Assembly (NCBI RefSeq): GCF_040939785.1
Contig: NZ_CP162553.1
Span: forward strand, 5,785,001 to 5,849,000
Source of the DNA: Bradyrhizobium lupini
GTDB taxonomy: Bacteria; Pseudomonadota; Alphaproteobacteria; Rhizobiales; Xanthobacteraceae
Direction of reading: 5' to 3'
Length of the DNA: 64,000 bases
The notes below the pieces were generated by a model, which saw only the letters and a list, made by a program, of their open reading frames with translations, was not told the DNA's origin and did not search any database. Of the stretch, positions 9,383 through 18,412 are shown in pieces; the stretch's first letter is position 1, and each line of letters opens with the position of its first letter. The position numbers were made by a program, and so were the translations under genes.

Positions 9383-10282
9383 ATGAATTCGACTCTCGCC
9401 ATATTGGCCGTCCTTGACGGGATCAGTTACGCCGCCTTGGTGTTCCTGGTTTCCGTCGGGCTGAGCCTGATTTTCGGTGTGCTTCGCGTGGTGAATGTCG
9501 CGCACGGGTCGCTTTATGCCTTTGGCGCCTATCTCGCCGCGACGTTGAGCCTCGTGATTGCGCAGGTGTCGCCGTGGCTTACCTATCCCGCATTGCTGGT
9601 TGCCTCCATCGTCATAGGGTTTGTGTGCGGCGGTTTCATCGAGCGCTTCCTGTTGCGGCCGCTTTACGGACGAGACGACGTGTTGCAGCTCCTGATCACC
9701 TTCGCGGCCTTCATGATCATGGACAATCTGCAGCGTCTGATCTGGGGCGTGCAGCCCATCTTCGCTGCTGAGCCCTTGAAGCTGTTGCCGAACATCAGCG
9801 TATTCGGCGTGAACTATACGTCCTACCAGGTCATCCTGCTTCCAGGCGTGGCAGTCGCGACGCTGTTCGGACTGCGTTACTTCTTGCGGAAAACTCTTGC
9901 GGGAGCCGTGATTCTAGCAGTAACCGAGGATCGGGAGGCGTCAACCGCCATCGGCATCGACGCCCAACGCGTCTACTCTATTACGTTCATCATCGGGGCG
10001 AGCCTGGCGGCGCTCGGCGGCGCGCTTGCTTCGCCGACCACGTCGCTGGTGCCCGGCATGGGCGCGGACATGATCGTGCTCTCGTTCGCGGTGGCAGCCA
10101 CTGCGGGTCTGGGGCAGATCGAGGGCACCGCCCTTACGGCCCTTATGATCGGTTTGACCCGCGCCTTCGTCATCTATCTGCAGCCGGAGTTCGAAGTTCT
10201 CGTACCCTATCTGCTGATGGTACTGGTGCTTCTGGTGCGCCCGTTCGGACTGTTCGGTACGTTGCAGATGAGAAAAATCTGA
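9383..10282 (+). CDS. livH: LivH-type branched-chain ABC permease
   Basis: A 299-residue inner-membrane permease with about eight hydrophobic segments. The N-terminal GISYAALVFLVSVGLSLIFG and VVNVAHGSLYAFGAY motifs are diagnostic of LivH, and the cytoplasmic loop reads AVTEDREASTAIGID. It overlaps livM by one base (TGATG), indicating coupled translation. It forms the channel with the LivM-like product. Confidence 0.9.
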   Translation: MNSTLAILAVLDGISYAALVFLVSVGLSLIFGVLRVVNVAHGSLYAFGAYLAATLSLVIAQVSPWLTYPALLVASIVIGFVCGGFIERFLLRPLYGRDDVLQLLITFAAFMIMDNLQRLIWGVQPIFAAEPLKLLPNISVFGVNYTSYQVILLPGVAVATLFGLRYFLRKTLAGAVILAVTEDREASTAIGIDAQRVYSITFIIGASLAALGGALASPTTSLVPGMGADMIVLSFAVAATAGLGQIEGTALTALMIGLTRAFVIYLQPEFEVLVPYLLMVLVLLVRPFGLFGTLQMRKI

Positions 10283-11238
10283 TGGCGGGCCGTATCAAGC
10301 CGATCACGGCAGTCGCAATCATCTTGTTTCTGGCCAGCGCGGTACTGCCGCTCTTCGTCGCGAGCTGGGCGACGTTATTCGCGCTCATCCTCGCCAAGGG
10401 CATCGTGGTGCTCGGCATCGTCCTGTTGCTGCAGGCGGGACAAGTATCGTTCGGACACGCGATGTTCTTCGCCACCGGCGCCTATACCGCGGCGTTCTGG
10501 GGCAAGTACATCGGCGGCGGCGATATCCTGATCTTTCTCGCGCTGGGAGGCATAACCTCTACCGTTTTTGGCCTGATCGTCGGCCTGTTCGTGGTTCGCT
10601 ACAGGGAAATTTTCTTTGGAATGCTGAACCTGGCATTCTCCATGGTCTTGTGGTCGCTGCTCGAGAAAATGTTCCACTACACTAACGGCGCGGACGGCAT
10701 CCGGGTCGCCCGTCCTGGCTTGTTTGGATTTTCGTTCACGCCGGAGACGTTCCAATACGTTATTCTCTACGTGAGCCTTTTGGTCGCGATTGCTGCCTTC
10801 TACGGCGTGCAACGCTATCTCGACAGCCCGCTCGGTCACATGTTGCGGGCAATGAAATCTAACGAAACCAGGCTCGAATATCTTGGCATGTCGGCGCGGC
10901 GCGTGCTGCTCATCGGCTACGTGTTCTCCGCATTTCTCGGCGGCATAGGCGGCACTCTGGTATCGATCATTCAGCAGATCGCGACCCCCGAATTCGGCTT
11001 CTGGACCAAGTCCGGCGAGTTCGTGTTCATCGCGATCCTCGGTGGCAGCGCCCATGCTTTCGGTGCGTTTGCAGGCGCGGCGATGTTCGAATGCGTACGG
11101 TTCTATGCCGCGGCGCATCTGGCGGATTCTTGGCAGCTCATTCTCGGCGTCGTGCTGGTCGTCATCATTCTTTACGCGCCGAACGGCCTTATCGGCCTCC
11201 GCCAGCGCTACGGTCAATCCGGGCGGGGAGGGCATTAA
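10282..11238 (+). CDS. livM: LivM-type branched-chain ABC permease
   Basis: A 318-residue permease. The motif LLLQAGQVSFGHAMFFATGAY near residues 49-69 and the loop MLRAMKSNETRLEYLGM near residues 188-204 are characteristic of LivM. Hydrophobic segments fill most of the chain. It begins on the last base of livH and its stop overlaps the start of livG, so the five genes form a compact operon. Confidence 0.9.
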   Translation: MAGRIKPITAVAIILFLASAVLPLFVASWATLFALILAKGIVVLGIVLLLQAGQVSFGHAMFFATGAYTAAFWGKYIGGGDILIFLALGGITSTVFGLIVGLFVVRYREIFFGMLNLAFSMVLWSLLEKMFHYTNGADGIRVARPGLFGFSFTPETFQYVILYVSLLVAIAAFYGVQRYLDSPLGHMLRAMKSNETRLEYLGMSARRVLLIGYVFSAFLGGIGGTLVSIIQQIATPEFGFWTKSGEFVFIAILGGSAHAFGAFAGAAMFECVRFYAAAHLADSWQLILGVVLVVIILYAPNGLIGLRQRYGQSGRGGH

Positions 11239-11981
11239 TGGCCAACGTCCTGCTTTCTGCCAAGAACATCAAGATCCGGTTCGGCGGCGTCATCGCCGCC
11301 GATGGCATCGACCTCGACGTCCTGGAAGGCGAAAACCTTGCCATCATCGGGCCGAACGGGGCCGGCAAGACGACGTTCCTCAACATCTCGACCGGTTATC
11401 TTCGGCCGCAAGCCGGCACCGTTACCTTTCTCGGCCACGACATCACCGCGCAGCTGCCACGTACGATCACCAGGCTCGGCATTGCCCGCGCCTTCCAGAT
11501 ACCACAGCTGTTCCTCGACCAGACCGTGATGGAGAACATGTTGATCGCGGCCGCCTCCCTGCGAGGCCGTCCGTCTGGTTTCCAGGCTCTTTCTCTCATG
11601 CCGGAAGTGCCGGAAATGAAGCGGCTGCTGGATCTCGTCGGTGTCAAATCGTATGCGGAACGAACGGCGCGCGAACTGCCCGAGGGGCAACGCAAGCTGG
11701 TCGATATTGCACTCGCGCTCGCGCTGAAGCCAAAGCTCCTCCTGATGGATGAGCCGACTTCGGGCGTCGCGTCATCAGAGAAACTCACCATCATGGACAT
11801 TCTAACCACGGCGCTGGCAAAGGAGAAAGTCACCTCGGTCTTCGTCGAGCACGACATGGATATGGTGGAGCGCTATGCCAACCGCGTCGCCGTGTGGAAT
11901 GTCGGCAAGATCCAGATGGTTGGGACGCCGGCTGAGGTTCTGGCGGACCCGAAGGTCCGGGAACAGGTGATCGGGATATGA
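11238..11981 (+). CDS. livG: LivG-type ABC ATP-binding protein
   Basis: A 247-residue ATPase starting in TAATG with the livM stop. Walker A is GPNGAGKTT, Walker B is LLLMDEPTSG, and the switch His lies in FVEHDMDMV. The signature region reads ELPEGQRKLVDIALAL, a departure from the common LSYGQ form: the first two signature residues are Pro-Glu. LivG-like proteins outside true LIV systems show similar drift, so this hints at a non-leucine substrate rather than loss of function. The stop overlaps livF by four bases (ATGA). Confidence 0.88.
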   Translation: MANVLLSAKNIKIRFGGVIAADGIDLDVLEGENLAIIGPNGAGKTTFLNISTGYLRPQAGTVTFLGHDITAQLPRTITRLGIARAFQIPQLFLDQTVMENMLIAAASLRGRPSGFQALSLMPEVPEMKRLLDLVGVKSYAERTARELPEGQRKLVDIALALALKPKLLLMDEPTSGVASSEKLTIMDILTTALAKEKVTSVFVEHDMDMVERYANRVAVWNVGKIQMVGTPAEVLADPKVREQVIGI

Positions 11982-12649
11982 CACCGATGCTGAGTTTCGA
12001 GAATGTCAACGTCGCGATTGCTGACGCGCCTGTGTTGCGAAATGTGAGTTTCTCGCTGCTGCCGGGTGTGAGCGCAGCGCTTATCGGGCGAAACGGCGCC
12101 GGCAAGACCACGACCGTGCGCACTATCATGGGCTTCACAAAAGCGAGCGGCACCGTTCGTCTGGGCGGCGAAGATCTTGGAGCGATCGCGCCGCATCGCC
12201 GGCCGTCGCTGGGTCTTGGCTACGCGCCTGAGGACCGGCGTCTGTTTTCCGCCTTCACCGTCGAAGAAAATATTTTGCTTCCCGGTCGTGTCGCCAAGCT
12301 GAATCCGGACGAGACGCGGCGGCGGCTGGAGCGAGCGTATTCGGTGCTGCCGGAACTCAAAGAGCTTGCCAAACGTCCGGCGGGATCGGTCTCGGGCGGC
12401 CAAGGCAAGATGGTGGCGCTTGGGAGGGCGCTTATGCTTGGTACCCGGCTGCTTATCCTGGATGAGCCATTTCAGGGTCTCGCGCCTGTGTTAGCGCAGC
12501 GATATGCGGAAGCACTCCGGCGGCTTCGTTTGCAGGATAAGGACATTACGCTGCTGATCACCGAGTCGAATCCAAAGCTGCTCGAAACCTTTGCCGACGT
12601 GACGCTTACCATTGAAAGAGGTGAGATCGAGGCCCGCCAAGCTAATTGA
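11978..12649 (+). CDS. livF: LivF-type ABC ATP-binding protein
   Basis: A 223-residue ATPase, the last gene of the importer. Walker A is GRNGAGKTT, the signature SVSGGQGKMVALGRAL, Walker B RLLILDEPFQGLAP. The stretch GYAPEDRRLFSAFTVEENI is the LivF Q-loop region. The usual His of the H-loop appears replaced by a Ser-Asn pair in LLITESNPKLLE; many LivF proteins show a degenerate H-loop. The start overlaps livG by four bases. Confidence 0.88.
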   Translation: MTPMLSFENVNVAIADAPVLRNVSFSLLPGVSAALIGRNGAGKTTTVRTIMGFTKASGTVRLGGEDLGAIAPHRRPSLGLGYAPEDRRLFSAFTVEENILLPGRVAKLNPDETRRRLERAYSVLPELKELAKRPAGSVSGGQGKMVALGRALMLGTRLLILDEPFQGLAPVLAQRYAEALRRLRLQDKDITLLITESNPKLLETFADVTLTIERGEIEARQAN

Positions 12650-12662
12650 AGACGCGGTGGAG

Positions 12663-12694
12663 GAGCCGCCGGCCTAAGCAGACCTCGGCGGTTT
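12663..12694 (+). terminator. Possible terminator hairpin after the liv operon
   Basis: An inverted repeat CCGCCG (12666-12671) / CGGCGG (12686-12691), extendable outward with A-T and G-T pairs and followed by TTT, lies 14 bases beyond the livF stop. The T tract is short, so it is a weak candidate. Confidence 0.35.
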
Positions 12695-12700
12695 ACCGAT

Positions 12701-13177
12701 TCAGCGTCCGCTCTGCCACGTGATCGTGGCACTCTGTTTCGACCGTTCCTCGTAATCGTCGCGATTCAGATCGACCGTCGTTGGATTTCGGGCACGTCGG
12801 CTTAGTGCAGGTGTTTTAGTTTGTCCGCAGGGGCTGGCCGTCACATGGTCGCGGCCCGCTTCAGCCGCCCAGTTGAACAACCCCGAGGCGGCCTTGCGCA
12901 TATGACGTGCGTTGCTGACGGAGGGCTTGCCGAACTTGCCCGCGACGATGTCATTCGAGAGTGTCGCGATGTCATGCTTCGTCACCTGGCGCTGACGCAC
13001 CATGAATTCATGGAAATGGTCGAGATTATCCGCGCTCTCGGCAATTCGTATCGCCTGGCTGCACTGGAGCCAGGAAGCGGCTTTCTCTACGGACGCTTCA
13101 CCTTCAATTTCTGCCGGGTCGTTGTGTCGTGTGTCGCGCGGTAGGCGGCACTTCGGTGGCGCCCGGGTGTCGAGCAT
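12701..13177 (-). pseudogene. Tyrosine-type site-specific integrase remnant (N-terminal and core-binding region)
   Basis: About 100 residues in the middle resemble the SAM-like core-binding domain of phage/island integrases: a TKHDIATLSNDIV stretch followed by SVSNARHMRKAASGLFNWAA and a SPC motif, the usual helix pattern before the catalytic domain. The preceding DPAE and SVEKAASWLQ segments match the linker of DUF4102-type integrases. The catalytic Arg-His-Arg-Tyr domain is absent, so it is inactive. Its place next to a tRNA-Lys 3' fragment supports the assignment. The exact frame ends are unclear. Confidence 0.62.
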
Positions 13178-13683
13178 CTACGGCAGCGACCGTTTGCTGT
13201 GCGTGCCCATTATGGTTCAACCCGTGCAGACCATCGTGCGAGGCCCATGAACTGCCTCACGCGAAGGATCGGATCAGATATCGCAGGTCTGGTTGGTGTG
13301 GGGAAAGACGGTAGCACCTTAGTGACTCGAACCCCCGACAGATCACCGCATAATCTAATACGCTTACCCTCGCAGGCCTCGGCTGCTCCGCCGCAAGTCC
13401 AAGATCCCACTGACGCGCCGAGCGCCGTTATCCCTCGCCGCCGCCGCAACGAAACGCAACGAATTGGGTGAAACTAGCGTGAACAAAACGGGACGGAAGC
13501 ACCTGCCGATGAGAGAAAGATCAACAACTTAGAAGATGTTCACTGCGTCCGGGACGCAGGGGTCGCAGGTACAGAAGGCGCCGCCGAGCAATTTACATTT
13601 CGTCTGTAACCTGTTGATTTCGATAGTGCTGTTGTGACGGCGTTTTACAGCTAAGTAGCTGAAAGTTATTGTGAAAGATGAGA
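13178..13683. other. Gene-free stretch between integrase remnant and tRNA fragment
   Basis: No frame in this half kilobase shows a known family. One minus-strand frame overlaps the tRNA fragment and contains the GLEPGTRRL string that arises when tRNA T-arms are translated, so it is not a gene. The stretch probably holds the eroded start of the integrase and the attachment region. Confidence 0.5.
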
Positions 13684-13728
13684 CTCTTAACCTGCGGGTC
13701 CCAGGTTCGAGCCCTGGTGCGCCCGCCA
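13684..13728 (+). repeat. 3' half of tRNA-Lys(CTT), probable attachment-site remnant (copy 2)
   Basis: This copy shares with copy 1 the CTCTTAA anticodon loop and 31 identical bases from the anticodon stem through the T-arm and acceptor strand (13694-13724). It differs at two bases after the loop and has GCCA instead of ACCA at the end. The 5' half of the tRNA is again absent. The integrase remnant lies about 0.5 kb to its left. Confidence 0.82.
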
Positions 13729-14364
13729 AGCATAAGCCTTCTTCTTCAAGAACTAACGAGAAGGGTCGCCGAGAACAAAACGGGTCTCGTGCGACGTTTT
13801 GTTGTCGGAGGTTTTGCGGTCGGATTGCTGCGCGACTTTCCTTTGTTTCTGTCCCGTCGCCGCAGGGGACCGCTGCTGCAGAATCGGTTGGTATCGTCAC
13901 AGGATGCTGCCCAACGGGCTAAATGACGCCGTCTTTGCGCATTCGTTCCAGCGGGCTCCTGGAGCCCGAGAAGTCACCGAGTATCTCTCGGTTTCGTGTC
14001 CCGATGGCTTCGCCAAGCCAAAGAATTTCTCCAAGGCGTCGCGGCCCCGTGCGCATTCGCTTGTTCGCCGGGGCAGGTGATCGGGGAGCGACGTCAAGGC
14101 GCTGCCGGGGGGCGTCGCCGCGGTCGATGTCGACGCGGCCACAGGGCCAACCGGGATCGTTACCCGCGAAGAGCTCCAGCGCGAGTCCGATCGCGCAGCC
14201 GGCATCGTCCGCAAGGCCGGGCCGCGCCCTGACAGTGCCTTGGGCGCGGCGGCGGACGTGGTCGAAACTGCAACCGGTATTCTACCTGCTAGCCGATCAT
14301 TGAAGGCCAGCACTTGGTCGCGAAGCGATCATCTCGCCTCCGGCTTTGATGACGGCTGTCAGTG
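13729..14364. other. Region right of the tRNA fragment, no supported gene
   Basis: No complete gene is recognisable. A plus-strand stretch from about 14085 to 14290 reads like coding sequence (VAAVDVDAATGPTGIVTREE and a following charged helix) but has no start, no known family and runs into the end of the MFS gene. It may be the tail of a decayed gene cut by the island junction. Confidence 0.4.
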
Positions 14365-15771
14365 TCACGCATCTTGCGGCGCGGCTGCTCCGGCGGTCCG
14401 CCGCCGTGCCGGCAGGAAACACCCGGCAACCGCGCCGGCCAGCGACAGCGTTGCGGCAAGGCTCATCGCCGCGGCGAATCCGCTCTCGAAATGCGCGGCC
14501 GAATCGACCCCGCCATGCGCCGAGAAGTTCGCCACCAGCGCGGCGATGCCGAACATGCCGCCGAGGAAGCGACCCATGTTGAAGATGCCGGACGCCTTGC
14601 CCATTTCGGCCACCGCGACCGAGCTCAGGATGGCGTTCTGTGCTGCCGGCATCGCCATCGAGACGCCGACGCCGGCCAGCACCAGCGGCGCGACCAGGGC
14701 GGAGTAGGTAACCGCAGTGCTCACGAGCTCCGCGATCCAGCCAAGTCCGATCGCCTGCATCAGCAATCCCGTCACCACTAGCGGCCGCTCGCCGAACCTG
14801 TTGACGACCGCGCCGGCGATCGGGGCGGTGACGAACAGCGTCGCGGTCCAGGGCAGCAGGCGAAGTCCGGCGCCGAAGGCGTCGAAGCCCAGCGCGGTCT
14901 GGAGGAACTGCGGCAGCAGGAACAAGACGCCGTACATCGCGGCGTAGAACAGCACGCTGGCGGACATGCCGGAGGCAAGCGCCCGCGATGCAAACAGCCG
15001 CATCGGCACCATTGGCGCGGTCGCGCGCAATTCCCAGAGAACGAAGCCGGCTGTGAACACCAGGCCTGCCATCAGCGCGGCCATGATTTCGGCGCTCGCC
15101 CAACCCACGGCGTTGCCGCGCAACAGACTCCACACCCACGCCAGCGCCGCAAGCGCGACAAGCGCCAGTCCGGGGATGTCCAATGCGGCGGCCGGGCCGA
15201 AGCTTTCGCGCAAGCGTGCCAGTACCAGGGCGATCGCGATCAGGCCGATCGGCAGGTTGATCCAGAACACCCAGCGCCAGCCGAAATGTTCGGTAATGAA
15301 GCCGCCGATGGCGGGACCGATGATCAGCGCGCAGCCGGTGATGCTGGCGAAAATGCCGAGCGCGCGGGCGCGCTCCTCGCGGCCGAACGTGCCGCTCAGG
15401 ATCGCCATTGCCAGCGGCATCACCAGCGCGGCGCCGGCGCCCTGCAGCGCGCGGGCGGCGATCAGAGCGGTGGCATTGCCTGCGAGCGCACAGGCCGCCG
15501 ATGCAACGACGAACAGGGCGAGCCCGGCCGCGAACATCCGGCGGCGACCGAAGCGGTCGCCGAGTGCGGCGCCGGTCAGGAGCAGCACGGCAAAGGTCAG
15601 ATTGAAGGCGTTGACGGTCCATTGCAGCGTCTCGACCGGGCTGCCGAATTCGGCGCGGATGGTCGCGAATGCTGTCGTGATGATCATGGCATCGAGCGCC
15701 ATCATGAAGGATGCCAGCGCGGTGACGCCGAGCACCCAGTTCTGCGCGGCGCGATTGATCGGGGTCTGCAT
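14365..15771 (-). CDS. MFS drug exporter, DHA2 (EmrB/QacA-like) family
   Basis: A 468-residue, 14-helix major facilitator exporting small molecules by proton antiport. Motif A reads GDRFGRRRMF, motif C-like sequence ALIIGPAIGGFITEHFGWRWVFWINLP is the DHA2 signature, and LDAMIITTAFATI in helix 1 carries the Asp typical of the family. The frame is open further upstream, but the ATG at 15771 has a GGAG site and the normal N-terminus. The gene stands alone on the minus strand, divergent from the next pair. The substrate is unknown. Confidence 0.9.
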   Translation of the reverse strand: MQTPINRAAQNWVLGVTALASFMMALDAMIITTAFATIRAEFGSPVETLQWTVNAFNLTFAVLLLTGAALGDRFGRRRMFAAGLALFVVASAACALAGNATALIAARALQGAGAALVMPLAMAILSGTFGREERARALGIFASITGCALIIGPAIGGFITEHFGWRWVFWINLPIGLIAIALVLARLRESFGPAAALDIPGLALVALAALAWVWSLLRGNAVGWASAEIMAALMAGLVFTAGFVLWELRATAPMVPMRLFASRALASGMSASVLFYAAMYGVLFLLPQFLQTALGFDAFGAGLRLLPWTATLFVTAPIAGAVVNRFGERPLVVTGLLMQAIGLGWIAELVSTAVTYSALVAPLVLAGVGVSMAMPAAQNAILSSVAVAEMGKASGIFNMGRFLGGMFGIAALVANFSAHGGVDSAAHFESGFAAAMSLAATLSLAGAVAGCFLPARRRTAGAAAPQDA

Positions 15772-15968
15772 CGCCCTGTCTCCGTGTGTCGCGCCAGCCT
15801 GTCGCGGCGCGTTCTGCGGGCTAGACGAGGGCTGAGCGGCAAAGGATGCGCCCAATAATAATTTGTTCCGGGCCGCATCCTTCGCCTGCCGGCAAACGTC
15901 CTAGGGGTGATGCGGCCATTTGCCCGATTTTGAGCGAACCAGGTCGCGACATCAGCAAGGAGCGCGCG

Positions 15969-16277
15969 ATGAGAAGGACGTTGATCAGGTACAAGGCCAG
16001 GCCGGAGCTGGCCGATCGGAATGCCGAGCTGGTTTCGGCCGTATTTGCCGAATTGAAGGCGGCCGGCCCGGACGGCGTGCGCTACCTGACGCTACGGCTG
16101 GAGGACGACACCTTCATCCATCTTGTCGAGGCCGCGGCCGAAAACGGCTCGAGCCCGATTCCGAAACTCAAGGCATTTCAGATGTTCCAGGACGGCATCC
16201 GCGACCGCTGCGCGGAGCCGCCGCTGGTTCGTGATGTGAGGATCGTCGGCAACTATCGTATGCTGGACGAGTCCTGA
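15969..16277 (+). CDS. Small protein resembling dimeric alpha/beta-barrel monooxygenases
   Basis: A 102-residue cytosolic protein with an AAGGAG site 6-10 bases before the ATG. The pattern of short strands and helices (TLIRYKARPELADRNAELV, then VRYLTLRLEDDTFIHLV, then AFQMFQDGI) resembles antibiotic-biosynthesis monooxygenase-like ferredoxin folds, but no catalytic signature is decisive. It lies 20 bases before an ECF sigma factor gene, an arrangement seen for small oxidoreductase or monooxygenase partners of SnoaL-fused ECF factors. Function is unknown. Confidence 0.7.
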   Translation: MRRTLIRYKARPELADRNAELVSAVFAELKAAGPDGVRYLTLRLEDDTFIHLVEAAAENGSSPIPKLKAFQMFQDGIRDRCAEPPLVRDVRIVGNYRMLDES

Positions 16278-16297
16278 ACAAGCGAAGCGGAGGAGCA

Positions 16298-17185
16298 ATG
16301 GCGCCAGACCCGCTGGCCACCATCGATACCGAGGCCCTGCTGGCGCGGATGCGGCCGAAACTGCATCGCTACTGCGCCCGCATGGTCGGCTCGGTCATCG
16401 ACGGTGAGGATGTGTTGCAGGATGCGCTGATCAAGGCGATGGAAGCGCTGCAATCGGTCACGCCCGTCAATACGGAGGGCTGGCTGTTTCGCATCGCGCA
16501 CAACACCGCGCTGGATTTCCTGCGTCGCCGCAACCGGCAGGAGGCGCTGCACTCGGCTGAGGAGGTGGAGATGATTGCCGACCAGCTCGATGATGTGGAA
16601 AGCCGCCAGATCGCCGCGACCAGCCTTCGCACCTTCATGCGGCTGCCGGTGGCGCAGCGCTCCAGCGTGATCCTGATGGACGTGCTCGGCTGCTCGCTTG
16701 CCGAGGTCTGCGACATCATGGATTTCAGCCTGCCGGCGGTGAAGGCCGCGCTGCATCGCGGACGCACGCAGCTGCGGGAGTTCGCCGGAGAGCCCGACGA
16801 TGTGCCGCAGCCGGGCCTGTCGGAAGCAGATCGCACGCGACTCAACGCCTATGTCGGCCATTTCAATGCCCGCGACTTCGACGCGATCCGCGCCATGATC
16901 GCCGACGACGTCAGGCTCGAGCTCGTCAACCGTACCAGGCTGAAAGGCAAGGCCGAGGTGTCGAACTATTTCGGCAATTATTCGAAGAACAGCGACTGGC
17001 ACCTGGTGACGGGGCAGGTCGAGGGACGTCCCGCGATCCTCGTGTTCGATCCGAATAAGCCGGCCGGGCGGGCGAAATATTTCATGCTTCTCGACTGGTC
17101 CACCGGCAAGCTCGCCACCATCAGGGATTTTCGTCACGCAGCCTATGTTATTGATGGTGCGGAGTGCGTGGTGGATAGAGGGTGA
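16298..17185 (+). CDS. ECF sigma factor with C-terminal SnoaL-like domain
   Basis: A 295-residue protein. Sigma region 2 is visible near residues 20-75 (IDGEDVLQDALIKAMEAL and TEGWLFRIAHNTALDFLRRR), region 4 near 105-160 (PVAQRSSVILMDVLGCSLAE and AVKAALHRGRTQLRE). Residues from about 180 to the end form an NTF2/SnoaL-like domain, beginning LNAYVGHFNARDFDAIRAM. ECF groups with such tails are controlled by the fused domain rather than by a separate anti-sigma factor. No anti-sigma gene is adjacent, which fits. The upstream small protein is probably co-transcribed. Confidence 0.87.
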   Translation: MAPDPLATIDTEALLARMRPKLHRYCARMVGSVIDGEDVLQDALIKAMEALQSVTPVNTEGWLFRIAHNTALDFLRRRNRQEALHSAEEVEMIADQLDDVESRQIAATSLRTFMRLPVAQRSSVILMDVLGCSLAEVCDIMDFSLPAVKAALHRGRTQLREFAGEPDDVPQPGLSEADRTRLNAYVGHFNARDFDAIRAMIADDVRLELVNRTRLKGKAEVSNYFGNYSKNSDWHLVTGQVEGRPAILVFDPNKPAGRAKYFMLLDWSTGKLATIRDFRHAAYVIDGAECVVDRG

Positions 17186-17239
17186 ACTCGCCTTCTCCAT
17201 CGGAGCAGGCGCGTCGCTTGACTAGAGGGCCGTGGCAGG

Positions 17240-17940
17240 TTGAATGGGAGGACTGCCCGTCGGGCAAAACACCCGCCATCCCGTCAACCCCTCTCCACAA
17301 ATATATTCCGCTTTACCGAAATTCGGAAACGGCGTATATGTTGGCCATCCCGGCTCATCCTTGAGGGGCGATCTTGTGGTCGTCATGTTCGCGAGCCGGG
17401 CTTGCGGTGGACGCGGCAGCGTTCGGGTGCGAGAGGCCAAGGGCAGGGCGGATTGCTCTCCGTGAGCCCAAGGCTGCGTTCCGACGAGCGGCGCTGCTAG
17501 GCTTCGTCTCGTCTGTAAGTTTCCGGCTCCGTCGACAGGGCTGGGAAAACTGCGGCGAAATGGCGAACCGTGCGTACGGCAAAAACCGTGTGGTCCTGGC
17601 CGTCGTTGCTACGGTCAAGCCCTGGCGAATGCGGCATCTGCGTCAACCGGCGCGGTGGCGGTGACTTTCGTTGGGACGAGGGAGGCCAAAGAGAACTCGG
17701 CTCCCGGGAGAGCACGGCATAAGCCGTCCAACCATCGCGCAGGGAAGGCCGAGTGATTGGCTACACCTGTATGCTGCTGTGCGGTTTTCCTGCGTGTGCT
17801 TTTCGCGCAGCGGACCGCGGGTGCCAGCCGGCACCCGGCCTTCCCTGCGCCCTCTTGGACAAGAGGGTGAAGCGACCAAGCAAAGCTCGGGCGGAATCAG
17901 CCGCGAGAATGCGAAGCTGCGCGGTTCGCCATCACGCATG
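17240..17940. repeat. Intergenic repeat region with long imperfect palindromes
   Basis: This gene-free stretch matches, from memory, a composite sequence recurring between genes in Bradyrhizobium and relatives. Visible structure: perfect 15-base inverted arms GCGCAGGGAAGGCCG at 17737-17751 and its complement at 17836-17850, enclosing a smaller hairpin GGGTGCC...GGCACCC near 17819-17836; immediately after, CCCTCTTGGACAAGAGGG at 17850-17867 forms another hairpin. The open frames over it are low-complexity and frame-shifting between homologues, so I do not call genes. An RNA product or a dispersed repeat is possible. Confidence 0.55.
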
Positions 17941-18195
17941 CCGAACTACAGTCGCAACCAGGAGGACGAGACCGCGAAAACGACAATCTCCATGGCATGC
18001 GAACGATTGGCCGACGACGGAGGTTCCCCGATTTCACGAGCAATGCCGAGCAGGAGCCCGCAAGGTCGCGCACAGCAGGCCCAAGACATCGCTAAGCCGG
18101 CAGTGGCCAGGCAGCGAAATTTTAAGATCATTAACAATGTTGAATCCCTGGCCGGAGCGATTGCCCTACCGTGAACCTTTCCGCCGGGGCTTTCC

Positions 18196-18390
18196 ATGAT
18201 CGATATCGCGACCAAGGCGTTGTTGCGCACCGTTCTGGACGAGGTGTGTGAAGCTGTTCCACGCTGTGAGATCGGCGCCAGGACTCGCGTAGCCTCGAAG
18301 CTTCTGGAGACTGCAAGCAGGGGCGACATCTCTGCGGATCGTCTCAAACTAGCGGCCCGCAATGCCCTTTCAGAAGTCCCGACGATGTGA
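18196..18390 (+). CDS. Small conserved hypothetical protein
   Basis: A 64-residue helical protein beginning MIDIATKALLRTVLDEVCE. The composition is normal coding, with no signal peptide or membrane segment. Similar short proteins are familiar from Bradyrhizobium, by recall only. It ends 22 bases before the next small gene and may share its transcript. No function can be assigned. Confidence 0.6.
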   Translation: MIDIATKALLRTVLDEVCEAVPRCEIGARTRVASKLLETASRGDISADRLKLAARNALSEVPTM

Positions 18391-18412
18391 TGATGGTCAT
18401 GTGGGGGCAGGG

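Noticed and set aside
13310..13370. Possible tRNA T-loop (GGTTCGAGTC on the minus strand)
   Set aside because: The flanking T-stem does not pair and no cloverleaf can be drawn; likely chance or a badly eroded fragment.
13529..13900. Minus-strand frame of 123 residues containing APGLEPGTRRL
   Set aside because: The motif is the known artefact of translating the complement of a tRNA 3' end; no ribosome-binding site or family supports a gene.
17671..18174. 167-residue frame with ARG/PRO-rich sequence
   Set aside because: It runs across the palindromic intergenic repeat, and structure lies in the DNA, not in the protein.
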